Positions 32,298 through 40,870 of a stretch of 64,000 nucleotides of DNA are shown here, piece by piece. The position numbers were made by a program, and so were the translations under genes. The notes under the pieces were generated by a model, which saw nothing but the letters and a program-made list of their open reading frames with translations, searched no databases and was not told the origin of the DNA. The stretch is from Lewinellaceae bacterium (GTDB taxonomy: Bacteria > Bacteroidota > Bacteroidia > Chitinophagales > Saprospiraceae). The stretch spans positions 62,001 to 126,000 of the forward strand of contig JADJFA010000014.1 of NCBI GenBank assembly GCA_016708875.1, in the 5' to 3' direction. Position 1 is the stretch's first letter. Each line of letters opens with the position of its first letter.

Positions 32298-33202
32298 TTA
32301 ACGTCGTCCGCCGCCTCCACCACCGCCTCTGCGATCACCACCACCGCCACCACCGCCTCTGCGATCACCTCCTCCACCGCCGCCGCCTCTGCGATCTCCA
32401 CCACCGCCGCCACCTCTGCGGTCACCTCCGCCGCCTCTGCGGTCATCTCCACCTCTGCCGCCGCGATCATCACGACGATCATCTCTGCGATCTCCACCAG
32501 TGCCTTCTGCTGCTGCGAATGGTGTGAGTTCGCGTTTTTGAAGGACTTCACCTTTGAAGAGCCACACTTTGATGCCGATTTTACCGTACACCGTTTGTGC
32601 CTCTACAAGCGCGTAATCAATGTCTGCGCGGAAGGTGTGGAGGGGCGTGCGCCCTTCTTTGTACTCTTCCGTACGGGCAATCTCCGCGCCGCCTACCCGC
32701 CCGCTAATGCGGACTTTGATGCCTTCCCCGCCGGCACGCATGGTGCCTTGAATGGCTCCTTTAATGGCACGGCGGTGATTGATACGGCTTCGATTTGTTT
32801 CGCGATTTGTTCGCCTACAATATTTGCGTCCAACTCCGGTTTACGAATTTCAAAAATATTGATTTGAATATCTTTACCCGTGAGGATCTTTAATTCTTCT
32901 TTGATCAGGTCAACCTCCTTGCCACCTTTGCCTATGATGATACCTGGGCGGCTGGTGTGGATGGTGACGGTAACACGACGCATGGTGCGCTCGATGGCAA
33001 TGCGGCTGATGCCGTTTTGCACTGGCTTGTTACGGTCGCGTGGATCTGCCGTGGCCGTTTTTGGACGGCGTGCACGGAGGTAGGTACGGATTTTCTCGTC
33101 CTCTACCACTTTGAGACCGTAATCTTTGTCGGCGTACCAGTTGGAGTCCCAACCACGTATGATGCCTAGACGGTTACCAATCGGATTTGCTTTTTGACCC
33201 AT
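32298..33202 (-). CDS. rpsC: Ribosomal protein S3, one-base deletion in this sequence, with a Gly/Arg/Asp-rich tail
   Basis: About 301 residues when repaired. From the ATG at 33202 (MGQKANPIGNRLGII), KH-domain residues IIIGKGGKEVDLIKEELK are in one frame up to KQIEAVSI, and in the next frame the protein continues RRAIKGAIQGTMRAGGEGIKVRISGRVGGAEIART. One base is missing near 32785-32788, in GAAGCCGTATC (expected GAAGGCCGTATC or similar, giving QIEGRINHRRA). S3 is essential, so this is probably a base-call error. The C-terminus ends in about 65 residues of GGDRR, GGGGGDRR and GGRR repeats, an RGG/RDD-like tail not found in E. coli S3. S3 forms the mRNA entry of the 30S. Confidence 0.9.
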
Positions 33203-33251
33203 TATGCTTGACTGAATGAGAGATGGTACAAATGTGTGTTTTTCAGAGCGT

Positions 33252-33617
33252 TTAAGCTTCTTCTTCCAACGCGACGCGGTTTTCGACGACGAGTGTGACG
33301 TGGTTGCGACGTTTGCGGACGCGATATGCGCGGCCTTGCGGCGCAGGGAGGAAGCGATAGATAATGGTGCCTGGATCAACGAACGCCGTTTTGATAACGA
33401 GATCGAATTCGTCGGCTCCACCTACCTGATCGGATTTCTGTTCCCAATTGCTCACGGCAGAAAGCACCAATTTTTCAAGCCAAATAGCGGCTTCTTTATT
33501 GGTATAGCGCAGAATGCCAAGGGCATCCACCACTTTTTTACCGCGGATATTGTCCACTACCAAGCGCATTTTGCGCGGTGACATCGGGACGTTTCTCAGT
33601 TTAGCTACTGCTTCCAT
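33252..33617 (-). CDS. rplV: Ribosomal protein L22
   Basis: 121 residues. MEAVAKLRNVPMSPRKMRLVVDNIRGKKVVDALGILRYTNK start; extended hairpin reaching the exit tunnel: RFLPAPQGRAYRVRKRRNHVTLVVENRV. Between rpsS and rpsC. Confidence 0.97.
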   Translation of the reverse strand: MEAVAKLRNVPMSPRKMRLVVDNIRGKKVVDALGILRYTNKEAAIWLEKLVLSAVSNWEQKSDQVGGADEFDLVIKTAFVDPGTIIYRFLPAPQGRAYRVRKRRNHVTLVVENRVALEEEA

Positions 33618-33619
33618 TT

Positions 33620-33709
33620 TATTTATAGACGTTGGACTTTATGACTTTGGACTTTGGACTGACTCATCGCTGAGTCTAATGTCTTACCGTCCAGTATCTA
33701 TTGTCTAAT
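33620..33709. repeat. Word repeat between rpsS and rplV (TTTGGACTT words)
   Basis: GACGTTGGACTTTATGACTTTGGACTTTGGACTGACTC on the left, then GAGTCTAATGTC and GTCCAGTATC. The inverse half is weak. Confidence 0.5.
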
Positions 33710-33976
33710 TTACTTTCTGTTGCCCGCGTGACCACGGAAGTTACGCGTAGGAGAAAATTCTCCGAGTTTATGGCCTACCATGTTCTCGGTCACAAAAACC
33801 GGCACGAAGGTTTTGCCATTGTGCACTGCGATGGTTTCGCCAACCATGGTTGGGATGATCATCGAAGAGCGGCTCCAAGTCTTGATGACTTGTTTGCGGT
33901 TGCTCGACTTTGCTTTTTCGACCTTTTCCAACAACGAATGATGGATATAAGGGCCTTTTTTGAGTGAACGCGGCAT
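33710..33976 (-). CDS. rpsS: Ribosomal protein S19
   Basis: 88 residues. MPRSLKKGPYIHHSLLEKVEKAKSSNRKQVIKTWSRSSMIIPTMVGETIAVHNGKTFVPVFVTENMVGHKLGEFSPTR in order, the full S19 signature. Located in the 30S head next to S13. Between rplB and rplV. Confidence 0.97.
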   Translation of the reverse strand: MPRSLKKGPYIHHSLLEKVEKAKSSNRKQVIKTWSRSSMIIPTMVGETIAVHNGKTFVPVFVTENMVGHKLGEFSPTRNFRGHAGNRK

Positions 33977-33985
33977 ACTTTATGT

Positions 33986-34073
33986 TGATGCGTTGATTTG
34001 TGTATTTGGTGATTTGTGTTTCTGGTGGTTTGTGGATACGAATAACCAAATCACCAAATCCTCAAATCCTCAT
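33986..34073. repeat. Inverted word repeat between rplB and rpsS (ATTTGGTGATTTG words)
   Basis: GATTTGTGTATTTGGTGATTTGTG... then the inverse AACCAAATCACCAAATCCTCAAATCC. The transcript between rplB and rpsS could form a hairpin. Confidence 0.8.
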
Positions 34074-34898
34074 TTATTTAGTTTTGCGGCTGATGATAAG
34101 CGCGTTGGAAGCCTTTGTCTTGCTCCGAGTCTTAGCACCTTTTGATTTAAAGCCTTTCCGTGTACGTGGGTGACCACCGGATGCGCGACCCTCGCCACCA
34201 CCCATCGGGTGATCCACAGGGTTCATTACTACCGGACGAACCCGTGGGCGACGACCTTTCCAACGGTTACGGCCTGCCTTACCCATTATTTCAAGGTTGT
34301 GGTCAGCATTACCGACGGTACCGATGGTTGCTCGGCAAGTAAGCAGGATACGACGAACCTCGCCTGAAGGCATACGGACTACCGCAAAACGGTCTTCACG
34401 TCCCATCATTACTGCACCCACACCTGCGCTGCGCACCAACTTGCCGCCTTGACCAGGCTGCATTTCGATGTTGTGCATCATAGCGCCCAATGGCACTTCG
34501 GAGAGGTAGAGGCAATTGCCCGTTTCCGGGGCAGCGCCACGACCTGACTCAATTGTCTGACCAACTTCCAGGCCTTTGGGAGCCAGGATGTAAGCCTTCT
34601 CACCATCAGCATAAATCACAAGCGCGATGTTAGCGGTACGGTAAGGATCGTATTGAATGGAATCAACCGTAGCCTCTCCTTGGTTATCGCGTTTGAAATC
34701 AATCATACGATAGCGACGCTTGTGGCCACCACCGCGATAGCGCATGGTACGGTGACCATCCGAATTACGGCCACCTGTGCTGCTTGCCGGAGCAATAAGC
34801 GACTTTTCAGGTTTTGCGCCCTTAGTCAGTTCGTCTCTTTTTACCGCTACGCGAAAGCGTTGTCCTGGCGTTAGCGGGTTAAATTTCTTGACTGCCAT
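34074..34898 (-). CDS. rplB: Ribosomal protein L2
   Basis: 274 residues. MAVKKFNPLTPGQRFRVAVKRDELTKGAKP start, KRRYRMIDFKRDNQGEATVDSIQYDPYRTANIALV, and the conserved C-terminal VMNPVDHPMGGGEGRASGGHPRTRKGFKSKGAKTR with the peptidyl-transferase loop. Required for peptide bond formation. Between rplW and rpsS. Confidence 0.97.
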   Translation of the reverse strand: MAVKKFNPLTPGQRFRVAVKRDELTKGAKPEKSLIAPASSTGGRNSDGHRTMRYRGGGHKRRYRMIDFKRDNQGEATVDSIQYDPYRTANIALVIYADGEKAYILAPKGLEVGQTIESGRGAAPETGNCLYLSEVPLGAMMHNIEMQPGQGGKLVRSAGVGAVMMGREDRFAVVRMPSGEVRRILLTCRATIGTVGNADHNLEIMGKAGRNRWKGRRPRVRPVVMNPVDHPMGGGEGRASGGHPRTRKGFKSKGAKTRSKTKASNALIISRKTK

Positions 34899-34974
34899 TT
34901 TTTATGTCAGCGTTGATATTAGAGTAGTTGAGAAAGATTTGCTTGTGCAAGGCTTTCCCTATGCTCGTTCATGT

Positions 34975-35275
34975 TTAGTTGTCGTCGCCTCCGAAGAAGT
35001 CAATTTTTTCGCCTGGCGAAAGCGTCACAAAAGCCTTTTTGTAGGAAGGTTTTGTGCCGCGAACGATGGCTGTTTTGCTGCTGCGAGATTTTGGTTTTCC
35101 CGGGATGATCGCGGTGTTGACCCGCGTTACATTCACGTTGAACATTTTCTCTACTGCAGCACAAATCTCCAATTTGTTCGCGCCTCTGTTCACTACGAAA
35201 GAGTACGTATCCCGCGTGTCAGCGAGTTTGGTGCTTTTCCGTGATGACGGGTTTGATTAGAATTTGTTTGCCCAT
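34975..35275 (-). CDS. rplW: Ribosomal protein L23, frame broken by a two-base loss
   Basis: About 100 residues when repaired. From the ATG at 35275 the frame reads MGKQILIKPVITEK then hits TGA at codon 19; the correct protein resumes KLADTRDTYSFVVNRGANKLEICAAVEKMFNVNVTRVNTAIIPGK to the TAA at 34975. Two bases are missing near 35234/35235 (AAGCACC; expected AAGAGCACC, giving EKSTKLAD). Because L23 is essential this is probably an error in the sequence. L23 surrounds the tunnel exit. Between rplD and rplB. Confidence 0.88.
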
Positions 35276-35330
35276 TGTAATTTATGGTTGAAAACGGAAC
35301 ATTTTCAGTTCCATTCCTTTCAATTTTTGA

Positions 35331-36023
35331 TCAAGCGCTTTTCTTTGCCTTCTTGGCTGGTTTGCTTTCGGCTACTGCCTCATTCCCCGAAATATTCTCG
35401 TCGTAAATGGCGCTAAACTTTTCAACTGCACTTTCGGCAATGATTAGTACACCAGCATTGAGAATCTGATAGGTACTCAAATCACTGGCCGGGGCGATAG
35501 CAGCCCGGTCAATATTACGGCACGATTTGTACAGGATTTGGTCGTAAGCAGGAAGCACTGTGAGTGGCTTTTTGCCTTCTACCTTGAGGCTGCGCAGGAT
35601 GTTTGCAAATTCCTGCGTCTTTGGAGTTTCGAAAGAAAAGTCTTCGATGACGAAGATATTGCCTTCAGCAGCTTTTGCAGAGAGTACACTGCGACGAGCC
35701 AGACGACGAACTTTAGCGTTCACATCGATGTCATAGTTACGAGGGCGTGGGCCGAATACACGGCCACCACCACGGTAAAGCGGGTTGTTGATGTCGCCCT
35801 TACGTGAACCGCCCGTGCCTTTTTGCTTGTGCAGTTTGCGTGTGGAGCCGCTCATCTCGCTGCGCTCTTTAGATTTATGCGTGCCCTGACGCTGTGCAGC
35901 GAGGTACCGCTTCACGTCGAGCCAAACGCTGTGTTGGTGTGGCTCAATGCCAAACACCTCTGCGGGCAACTCAACCTTGCGGCCAGTATCTTCGCCTTGT
36001 ATGTTATAGACTGCAACTTTCAT
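35331..36023 (-). CDS. rplD: Ribosomal protein L4
   Basis: 230 residues. VFGIEPHQHSVWLDVKRYLAAQRQGTHKSKERSEMSGSTRKLHKQKGTGGSRKGDINNPLYRGGGRVFGPRPRNYDI is the L4 loop lining the exit tunnel; the end is Lys/Ala-rich (KPAKKAKKSA). In E. coli L4 also represses its operon; nothing here shows this. Between rplC and rplW. Confidence 0.97.
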   Translation of the reverse strand: MKVAVYNIQGEDTGRKVELPAEVFGIEPHQHSVWLDVKRYLAAQRQGTHKSKERSEMSGSTRKLHKQKGTGGSRKGDINNPLYRGGGRVFGPRPRNYDIDVNAKVRRLARRSVLSAKAAEGNIFVIEDFSFETPKTQEFANILRSLKVEGKKPLTVLPAYDQILYKSCRNIDRAAIAPASDLSTYQILNAGVLIIAESAVEKFSAIYDENISGNEAVAESKPAKKAKKSA

Positions 36024-36049
36024 TTCCTCAGGAAATTAAAAGATAAAAG

Positions 36050-36674
36050 TTATTTTTCAATGACTACGTACGCTCCCTTGTGACCAGGCACTGCACCCTT
36101 TACCAGGATGAGGTTTTGGTCGGGGAAAATCTTGATGACTTGAAGGCGACGCACTTTCACGCGATCAACCCCCATGTGTCCGCCCATGCGCATCCCTTTC
36201 ATTACTTTAGCAGCAAAGGAAGAGTTGCCCAAAGAACCCGGAGCACGAAGCCGGTTGTGCTGACCGTGTGTTTGTTGCATCACACCGCCGAAGCCGTGGC
36301 GCTTTACCACACCCTGAAAGCCTTTACCCTTAGAGGTACCTACCACGCTCACTTTGTCTCCTTCCTGAAACACGTCGGTTACCGAAACCTCATCTCCGAG
36401 GCTTTTGTCAACGTTCATGTCCCTGAATTCGAGCACCTTGTGCAATGGTTCTTCCAAGCCAGCGGCTTTTGAAGTGACCCATCAGGGGCTTAGGGGTGTT
36501 CTTGATTTTACGTTCGCCGTAAGCCAATTGGAGGGCCTTGTAGCCATCTTTGTCTTCCGTGAGCACCTGGGTTACAGTGCAAGGACCTGCTTCGATGATC
36601 GTGACTGCAACGTTTTTACCGTTGTTGTCGTAGATGCTGGTCATTCCCAATTTTTTGCCAATCAGACCGTTCAC
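36050..36674 (-). CDS. rplC: Ribosomal protein L3, frame broken by an extra base
   Basis: About 207 residues when repaired. A GTG at 36674 starts the usual L3 N-terminus (NGLIGKKLGMTSIYDNNGK); no ATG is available in frame. The frame runs to MGHFKS, then leaves; the L3 sequence continues in another frame as AGLEEPLHKVLEFRDMNVDKSLGDEV, KGKGFQGVVKRHGFGG, GMRMGGHMG. One extra base lies near 36462-36466 (AGCCGCTGGC; expected AGCGCTGGC). As the gene is essential this is probably an error. L3 nucleates the 50S. Between rpsJ and rplD. Confidence 0.88.
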
Positions 36675-36886
36675 GTTCTGTAAGAATTTTATGGTTGAAC
36701 GACGTTGCGTTTCGTTGACGTGGTTCCCGATTGTGCAGATACACAAAAAGCGACTTTCCGTTTAACGGAACCGCTTGCGGAAATGGCAGTTATTCGGAAT
36801 AACCCGGAACACTTTGACCACTACCGGAAACCACAAACATTTGAATCAAAAAGCCGCCTTTGAATAATCTAGGGCGACCAAGCGCA

Positions 36887-37195
36887 TTAGGTGAGCTTGA
36901 CTTGAATGTCAACACCGCTCGGGAGTTCCAACTTGGAGAGAGCGTCCACCGTCTTCTGTGTCGGTGTGTAGATTTCAATCAAGCGCTTGTGGGTGCGCAA
37001 CTGGAACTGCTCCCGAGCTTTCTTGTTCACGTGCGGCGAGCGCAAAACGGTGAAAATTTCTTTCTCAGTGGGCAGCGGAATCGGGCCAGTTACTACAGCA
37101 CCACTCGCACGCACGGTTTTGACGATTTTCTCAGTGGACTTGTCCACTAAGTTGTAGTCGTAAGACCGGAGTTTGATGCGAATTTTCTGATTCAT
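36887..37195 (-). CDS. rpsJ: Ribosomal protein S10 (first gene of the operon)
   Basis: 102 residues. MNQKIRIKLRSYDYNLVDKSTEKIVKTVRASGAVVTGPIPLPTEKEIFTVLRSPHVNKKAREQFQLRTHKRLIEIYTP, the full S10 signature. In E. coli it also joins NusB in antitermination. A Bacteroidota-type promoter lies about 90 bases upstream. A gap of 212 bases to rplC holds a small hairpin (TTCCG/CGGAA) and nothing else I can name. Confidence 0.97.
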   Translation of the reverse strand: MNQKIRIKLRSYDYNLVDKSTEKIVKTVRASGAVVTGPIPLPTEKEIFTVLRSPHVNKKAREQFQLRTHKRLIEIYTPTQKTVDALSKLELPSGVDIQVKLT

Positions 37196-37284
37196 TACCT
37201 CGTAAATACTTTAAATTTCAATTTTAGCCTTTTGGAAGATGGCAAACAGAACTTAATTTTGAATGCCCTTTTTCCTAAGCGGCT

Positions 37285-37318
37285 GCAAAGGTAGAAACAC
37301 CTGGGACTAATTTCCAAA
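37285..37318 (-). promoter_or_regulatory. Promoter of the S10-spc-alpha operon
   Basis: On the minus strand: TTTGG (-33 type) at 37318-37314, 21 bases of spacing after TTG, then TACCTTTGC (-7, TAnnTTTG) at 37293-37285, 90 bases before the rpsJ start. A good match to the consensus known for Bacteroidota sigma-ABfr. Confidence 0.75.
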
Positions 37319-37331
37319 TAGGTTTGAAAAT

Positions 37332-38315
37332 TTATTGAAAAAAACAAAATGCCTTTGGACAGCAAGCCCCAAAGCAGCGCCTTCCTTGACTTGGCTGCCT
37401 GCCTGCGGTAGGCGGGGCATTCCTCTCCTTCACACACTTGCCGCTCTTTACCATAGCGCCACCCAATTCCACACCCCAAAAATAAATGCCTGCTGGCAAC
37501 GACGCGGTTTCGACTTCTACACTCCCGGAAAACCTCTGCCGACGCACCACATTTCCAATATGGTTAATAAGCAGCAAGGTGCCCGGCTCTGAAAGCGTCT
37601 CAGTCCTTATATATAGGACTTCGTGAAAAGGGTTGGGGGAAATCTCTATGCCATCCGCCGTGTCCGGGACAATGGTCGTGGAGATGGTGGAATAGATGGT
37701 GTCGCAAGGATAAGGTGCAAAATGGAAGGAGGTGTCCGGAGTTTCAAAGCAACGGAGGTTCCAAACCGGCAACTCCCACATAGCGAATTTTGGTGCAAAA
37801 AGCGATTCATTGCCCACCTTTTCAAATATCCGCTCTCCCCAGTCATAGAAAAAGCCATGACTAATGTGCCAGACCTTCATGCTTCCTCCTTTGATGGCTA
37901 TGCTGCTGATGGAGTCCACTTTGATGGTATCTGCATAAAGGGCATTCCCTTCATTATCGTAGGACAATACCCCGCCAACTACCCATATATCTCCTACTTC
38001 TGCCGTAAAATCGTAGAGCATTTCAAATTGGTTTGTCCATGTGCTGTAAAAAAATACCGTGTCGTTCTGGGTATAGACATACGTTGGGTTGGGAAGTGGC
38101 CCTATAGAAGGCCAGGAAACGACCAATTTGCTACACCACTTGCCCTCATAGTTTTCCTTGGAAACTGATTCCATGATGTGAGGGACCTCTCTTTGCGCAA
38201 AATCTAACTCAGTATAATACCACTTCGCACCCACCGGGGCGAAGTCGAAGCCTTGGGCAGCAAGGTTGGTTATGGCCGAGAAAGTCAATAGGTGTACGAG
38301 TAGATACTTTTTCAT
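37332..38315 (-). CDS. Secreted protein with T9SS sorting domain and an odd C-terminal tail
   Basis: 327 residues from the ATG at 38315 (MKKYLLVHLLTFSAITNLAAQG, a good signal peptide). The N-terminal half is a beta-rich domain without a family I recognise (GAKWYYTELD, WTNQFEMLYDFTAEVGDIWVV). Near residues ~225-300 a T9SS sorting domain is seen: IEISPNPFHEVLYIRTE, LLLINHIGNVVRRQRFSG, LPAGIYFWGVELGG, VKSGKCVKE, where such proteins normally end. Here about 30 more residues follow (RNAPPTAGRQPSQGRRCFGACCPKAFCFF), coming from a small GC-rich palindrome (CCTGCCTGCGGTAGGCGGGG) near 37396-37416 and sequence beyond it. It ends next to the ribosomal operon promoter. Confidence 0.75.
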   Translation of the reverse strand: MKKYLLVHLLTFSAITNLAAQGFDFAPVGAKWYYTELDFAQREVPHIMESVSKENYEGKWCSKLVVSWPSIGPLPNPTYVYTQNDTVFFYSTWTNQFEMLYDFTAEVGDIWVVGGVLSYDNEGNALYADTIKVDSISSIAIKGGSMKVWHISHGFFYDWGERIFEKVGNESLFAPKFAMWELPVWNLRCFETPDTSFHFAPYPCDTIYSTISTTIVPDTADGIEISPNPFHEVLYIRTETLSEPGTLLLINHIGNVVRRQRFSGSVEVETASLPAGIYFWGVELGGAMVKSGKCVKERNAPPTAGRQPSQGRRCFGACCPKAFCFFQ

Positions 38316-38667
38316 GGTGCAATGGATTTTATGATGAGCATTGGCCTGCGAAAAGTACATCTTTTACATGCTCACCATGACCATGTTATTACAAGTTTGC
38401 CCAATACGGGCAAAATCCAATCCCACGCTCGCTTGCACAGCTTATCTAACACCCCAAACCCGTCAACTCAATGTTTTTATTTGGCAGTTTTAACAATGGA
38501 TTCAAGCAAGCAGTCAACCCCTTCTAAAATTGTCTGCATTCATCCATTTGGGGAAATAATTGTTGGCAAAACACCAAACTCTACCCGCCGAACCCTTTCA
38601 TTTTTACGCCACTACCTGACAGAAACGGTTTATTAACAAAACTTACAGAGGTTTGACCCTTCAATGC
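38316..38667. other. Intergenic region with no gene I can support
   Basis: Between the secreted-protein gene and the Lrp promoter. A 104-residue plus-strand frame (38322-38636) has no signal, domain or known motif; I do not call it. No repeats or RNA structures were recognised. Confidence 0.5.
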
Positions 38668-38698
38668 TTGCAAATCATTCTGTCACGCCCTACCTTTG
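38668..38698 (+). promoter_or_regulatory. Promoter of the Lrp/AsnC gene
   Basis: TTG at 38668-38670, 20 bases, then TACCTTTG at 38691-38698: both parts of the Bacteroidota promoter with correct spacing, 48 bases upstream of the start codon. Confidence 0.7.
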
Positions 38699-38745
38699 CC
38701 CAACTTTTTGATCCGAAATTATATTTCACAACCAAACTACGCGAT

Positions 38746-39225
38746 ATGTCTGAGAAATTGGATAAAATTGATTTGAAGATCCTGAAAATTCTGCAAGAGA
38801 ACAGCAAGATCACTAATCTCGACCTCTCTAAAAAAATTGGCCTCTCACCTGCTCCCACCTTGGAGCGCGTGAAAAAATTGGAACAGAGCGATATCATTCA
38901 GAGCTACCACGCCCACGTGAATCCGACGCAGATGGGCCTGAATGTCAAGACTTTTGTACTGGTGTCCTTGGCCTGGAAGAAGGAAAACGCCCTCAACAGC
39001 TTCCTCGAAAAGATCGGGAAAATTGACGAGGTTACGGAATGCTATATCATCACAGGCGAAGCAGATTTCCTGATGAAGATTATCTGCAAGGACATTCCTA
39101 CTTACGAGCAATTGCTCTTCAAGACCATCAGCCAGATCGAAGAAATTGAGCGGCTGAAGACCCTGATGACGCTCTCGACCGTGAAAGACGCAAAATTGCT
39201 GCCTTTCAATTACGACGAAAAGTAA
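38746..39225 (+). CDS. Lrp/AsnC-family transcriptional regulator
   Basis: 159 residues from the ATG at 38746 (MSEKLDKIDLKILKILQENSKITNLDLSKKIGLSPAPTLERVKKLEQ). N-terminal winged helix-turn-helix; then the RAM (regulation of amino acid metabolism) ligand domain: TFVLVSLAWKKENALNSFLEKIGKIDEVTECYIITGEADFLMKIICKDIPTYEQLLF. The longer frame upstream is not used because it would include the promoter. It likely senses an amino acid and forms an octamer. The target is unknown. A strong terminator follows. Confidence 0.93.
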   Translation: MSEKLDKIDLKILKILQENSKITNLDLSKKIGLSPAPTLERVKKLEQSDIIQSYHAHVNPTQMGLNVKTFVLVSLAWKKENALNSFLEKIGKIDEVTECYIITGEADFLMKIICKDIPTYEQLLFKTISQIEEIERLKTLMTLSTVKDAKLLPFNYDEK

Positions 39226-39247
39226 GTTTGGCGCTGCCAAATTGCAT

Positions 39248-39284
39248 AAAGCCCTCCCAGATCATACGATTTGGGAGGGCTTTT
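39248..39284 (+). terminator. Rho-independent terminator after the Lrp gene
   Basis: AAAGCCCTCCCAGA pairs with TTTGGGAGGGCTTTT over a short loop, then T-rich sequence. Confidence 0.9.
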
Positions 39285-39393
39285 GCTTTATAAAAGAATT
39301 CAAAAAAAGTTTTTAATCAAATTGCACTTGTATTGTTTTTTGTTTCAGACTTTTGTCAAAATTAAACAGTACAAAACGTAAAATTGATTTCAC

Positions 39394-40200
39394 ATGAAAA
39401 TTCCACTATGGCTCATCGGCCTGCTATTCGCGGGCTACACAGCTTGGTGCGTCAACTTCTGGCATTGCAATGTATGCCACTGTTGCGAAGGCACTACCGC
39501 TGCGACGACCGCCTCGGAAACTACTGGCGTTCCGCTCTTCAACTGGAACGCCGACAAGTCCGTAGCTGACGCAAAATTCCCCGACTGGAAAAAAAACCTG
39601 ATTGAAACCAAAGGTCACCAAGGTGACACCCTCTTAATCACTGGTTTTTATCGCGCCAATGAAGCCGATGGTGAAAAACTAGCCTTGGCCCGCGCCGCTT
39701 CCATCCGCGACATGCTCGCGCCCCAGTTCCCATCCGACCGTGTGAAATTAGCCGCCAAACTGGTGGACGACGGCCTTACCGAAGCCAACGGCCCCAAAGA
39801 AAGCGCAAGTACCTCCTGGCTTAAAATGGTCTTGAAAAAAGAAGACAGTGCGATTATTGAGTCCGATCAAGACGTGATTCTGCTCTTCCCTTACAATTCG
39901 ACGGAAAAAGAAAGCGACCCGAAAGTGGACGCTTACCTTAAGGAACTTTGCGAGAAGCATAAAGCCAGCACTGCTACCTTCTCGGTTGTGGGCCACACCG
40001 ACGAGGTGGGTTCTGACGAGAGCAACATGGCCTTTGGGGCTGCCCGTGCTAAATCAGTGGCCAAAATCCTGACTTCCAACGGCATCGCCGCTTCCCGCAT
40101 TACCACCAACTCCAAAGGCGAAACCGAGCCTGTGGCGCCCAACGACACTGAAGATGGCCGCCACCAGAATCGCCGGGTAGTTATCACCGTCAACCGTTAA
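39394..40200 (+). CDS. OmpA-like domain exported protein
   Basis: 268 residues. An N-terminal hydrophobic segment (KIPLWLIGLLFAGYTAWCVNFW) is followed by a Cys-rich start (HCNVCHCCEG). Two related domains follow: the first at ~45-170 (GDTLLITGFYRANEADGEKLALARAASIRDMLA), a diverged OmpA-like fold; the second, a clear OmpA C-terminal domain (FSVVGHTDEVGSDESNMAFGAARAKSVAKILTSNGI then HQNRRVVI with the Arg that binds diaminopimelate). So it holds two OmpA-like domains side by side, anchored by one N-terminal helix. It binds peptidoglycan; it is probably in one operon with the next gene 21 bases downstream. Confidence 0.8.
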   Translation: MKIPLWLIGLLFAGYTAWCVNFWHCNVCHCCEGTTAATTASETTGVPLFNWNADKSVADAKFPDWKKNLIETKGHQGDTLLITGFYRANEADGEKLALARAASIRDMLAPQFPSDRVKLAAKLVDDGLTEANGPKESASTSWLKMVLKKEDSAIIESDQDVILLFPYNSTEKESDPKVDAYLKELCEKHKASTATFSVVGHTDEVGSDESNMAFGAARAKSVAKILTSNGIAASRITTNSKGETEPVAPNDTEDGRHQNRRVVITVNR

Positions 40201-40221
40201 ACATTCAAAACAAAACTAGCC

Positions 40222-40870
40222 ATGCTTTCACATATTCTTTTGAACTGCAGCATCTGGGACAATTTGCCTACTGCACTTGCACTTTGTCTCCTCCCATTCC
40301 TCCTAGGCTGGCTCGCCGCCCGCACCTATTTCAAAGTAGGCTGGCTGCGCGATCAAATTGCTGAACTTACCGGGCGTGTCAGCACACTCACCGAAGAACT
40401 GACCGACACCCGTATGAAACTTGCTGCCGCTGAAGCCGACAGCGAAGCAAAAGCCGAACAAATCCGCAAATTGAAGAGCGACCTTATTATGTGCGAAGGA
40501 GAGCGCATGGCATTGCGCGAGCAAGCCGCCAACACTGGAGGCGGAGCAAGCAAAAAATCGGCAGTGGCAGCAGCAGCAATAGCCACGACTATAATGTTTG
40601 CCGACAAAAAATGGAAGACGGACGACCTGAAAATCGTAGAAGGCATTGGGCCGAAAATTGAAGAACTTTTCCACAAAGCGGGCATTAAAACCTGGAAAGC
40701 CCTCTTCTGAAACTTCCGTTGACCGCATGCGGGAAATCCTGGACGCTGCCGGACCAAGTTACAATATCCATGACCCCAGCACCTGGGCGCAGCAAGCCGG
40801 CCTTGCAGACCAAGGCAAATGGGACGAACTCAAAAAATGGCAGGATGAACTGAATGCAGGGAAATCCTAG
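40222..40870 (+). CDS. Membrane-anchored coiled-coil protein with helix-hairpin-helix domain; frame broken by one base
   Basis: About 215 residues when repaired. Residues ~13-33 form a membrane helix (LPTALALCLLPFLLGWLAARTYF), then a coiled coil (DQIAELTGRVSTLTEELTDTRMKLAAAEADSEAKAEQIRKLK), a Gly/Ala-rich linker and a helix-hairpin-helix-type domain (DDLKIVEGIGPKIEELFHKAGIKTWKAL). One extra T near 40704-40705 (CTCTTCTGAA; expected CTCTCTGAA) shifts the frame; the protein resumes ETSVDRMREILDAAGPSYNIHDPSTWAQQAGLADQGKWDELKKWQDELNAG. The C-terminal part resembles the TfoX C-terminal-like/L21-like HHH fold. Probably co-transcribed with the OmpA-like gene. DNA-binding is possible but not shown. 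Confidence 0.7.

Noticed and set aside
32780..32791. Programmed frameshifting in rpsC
   Set aside because: No slippery sequence is visible, and several unrelated genes show the same kind of break; base error is simpler.
32289..32867. Plus-strand frame of 192 codons rich in Ser/Thr/Ala over the S3 tail
   Set aside because: Shadow of the GGDRR repeats of rpsC on the other strand.
38322..38636. Plus-strand frame of 104 codons before the Lrp gene
   Set aside because: No signal, domain or conservation clue; it lies in a gap with the promoter of lrp downstream.
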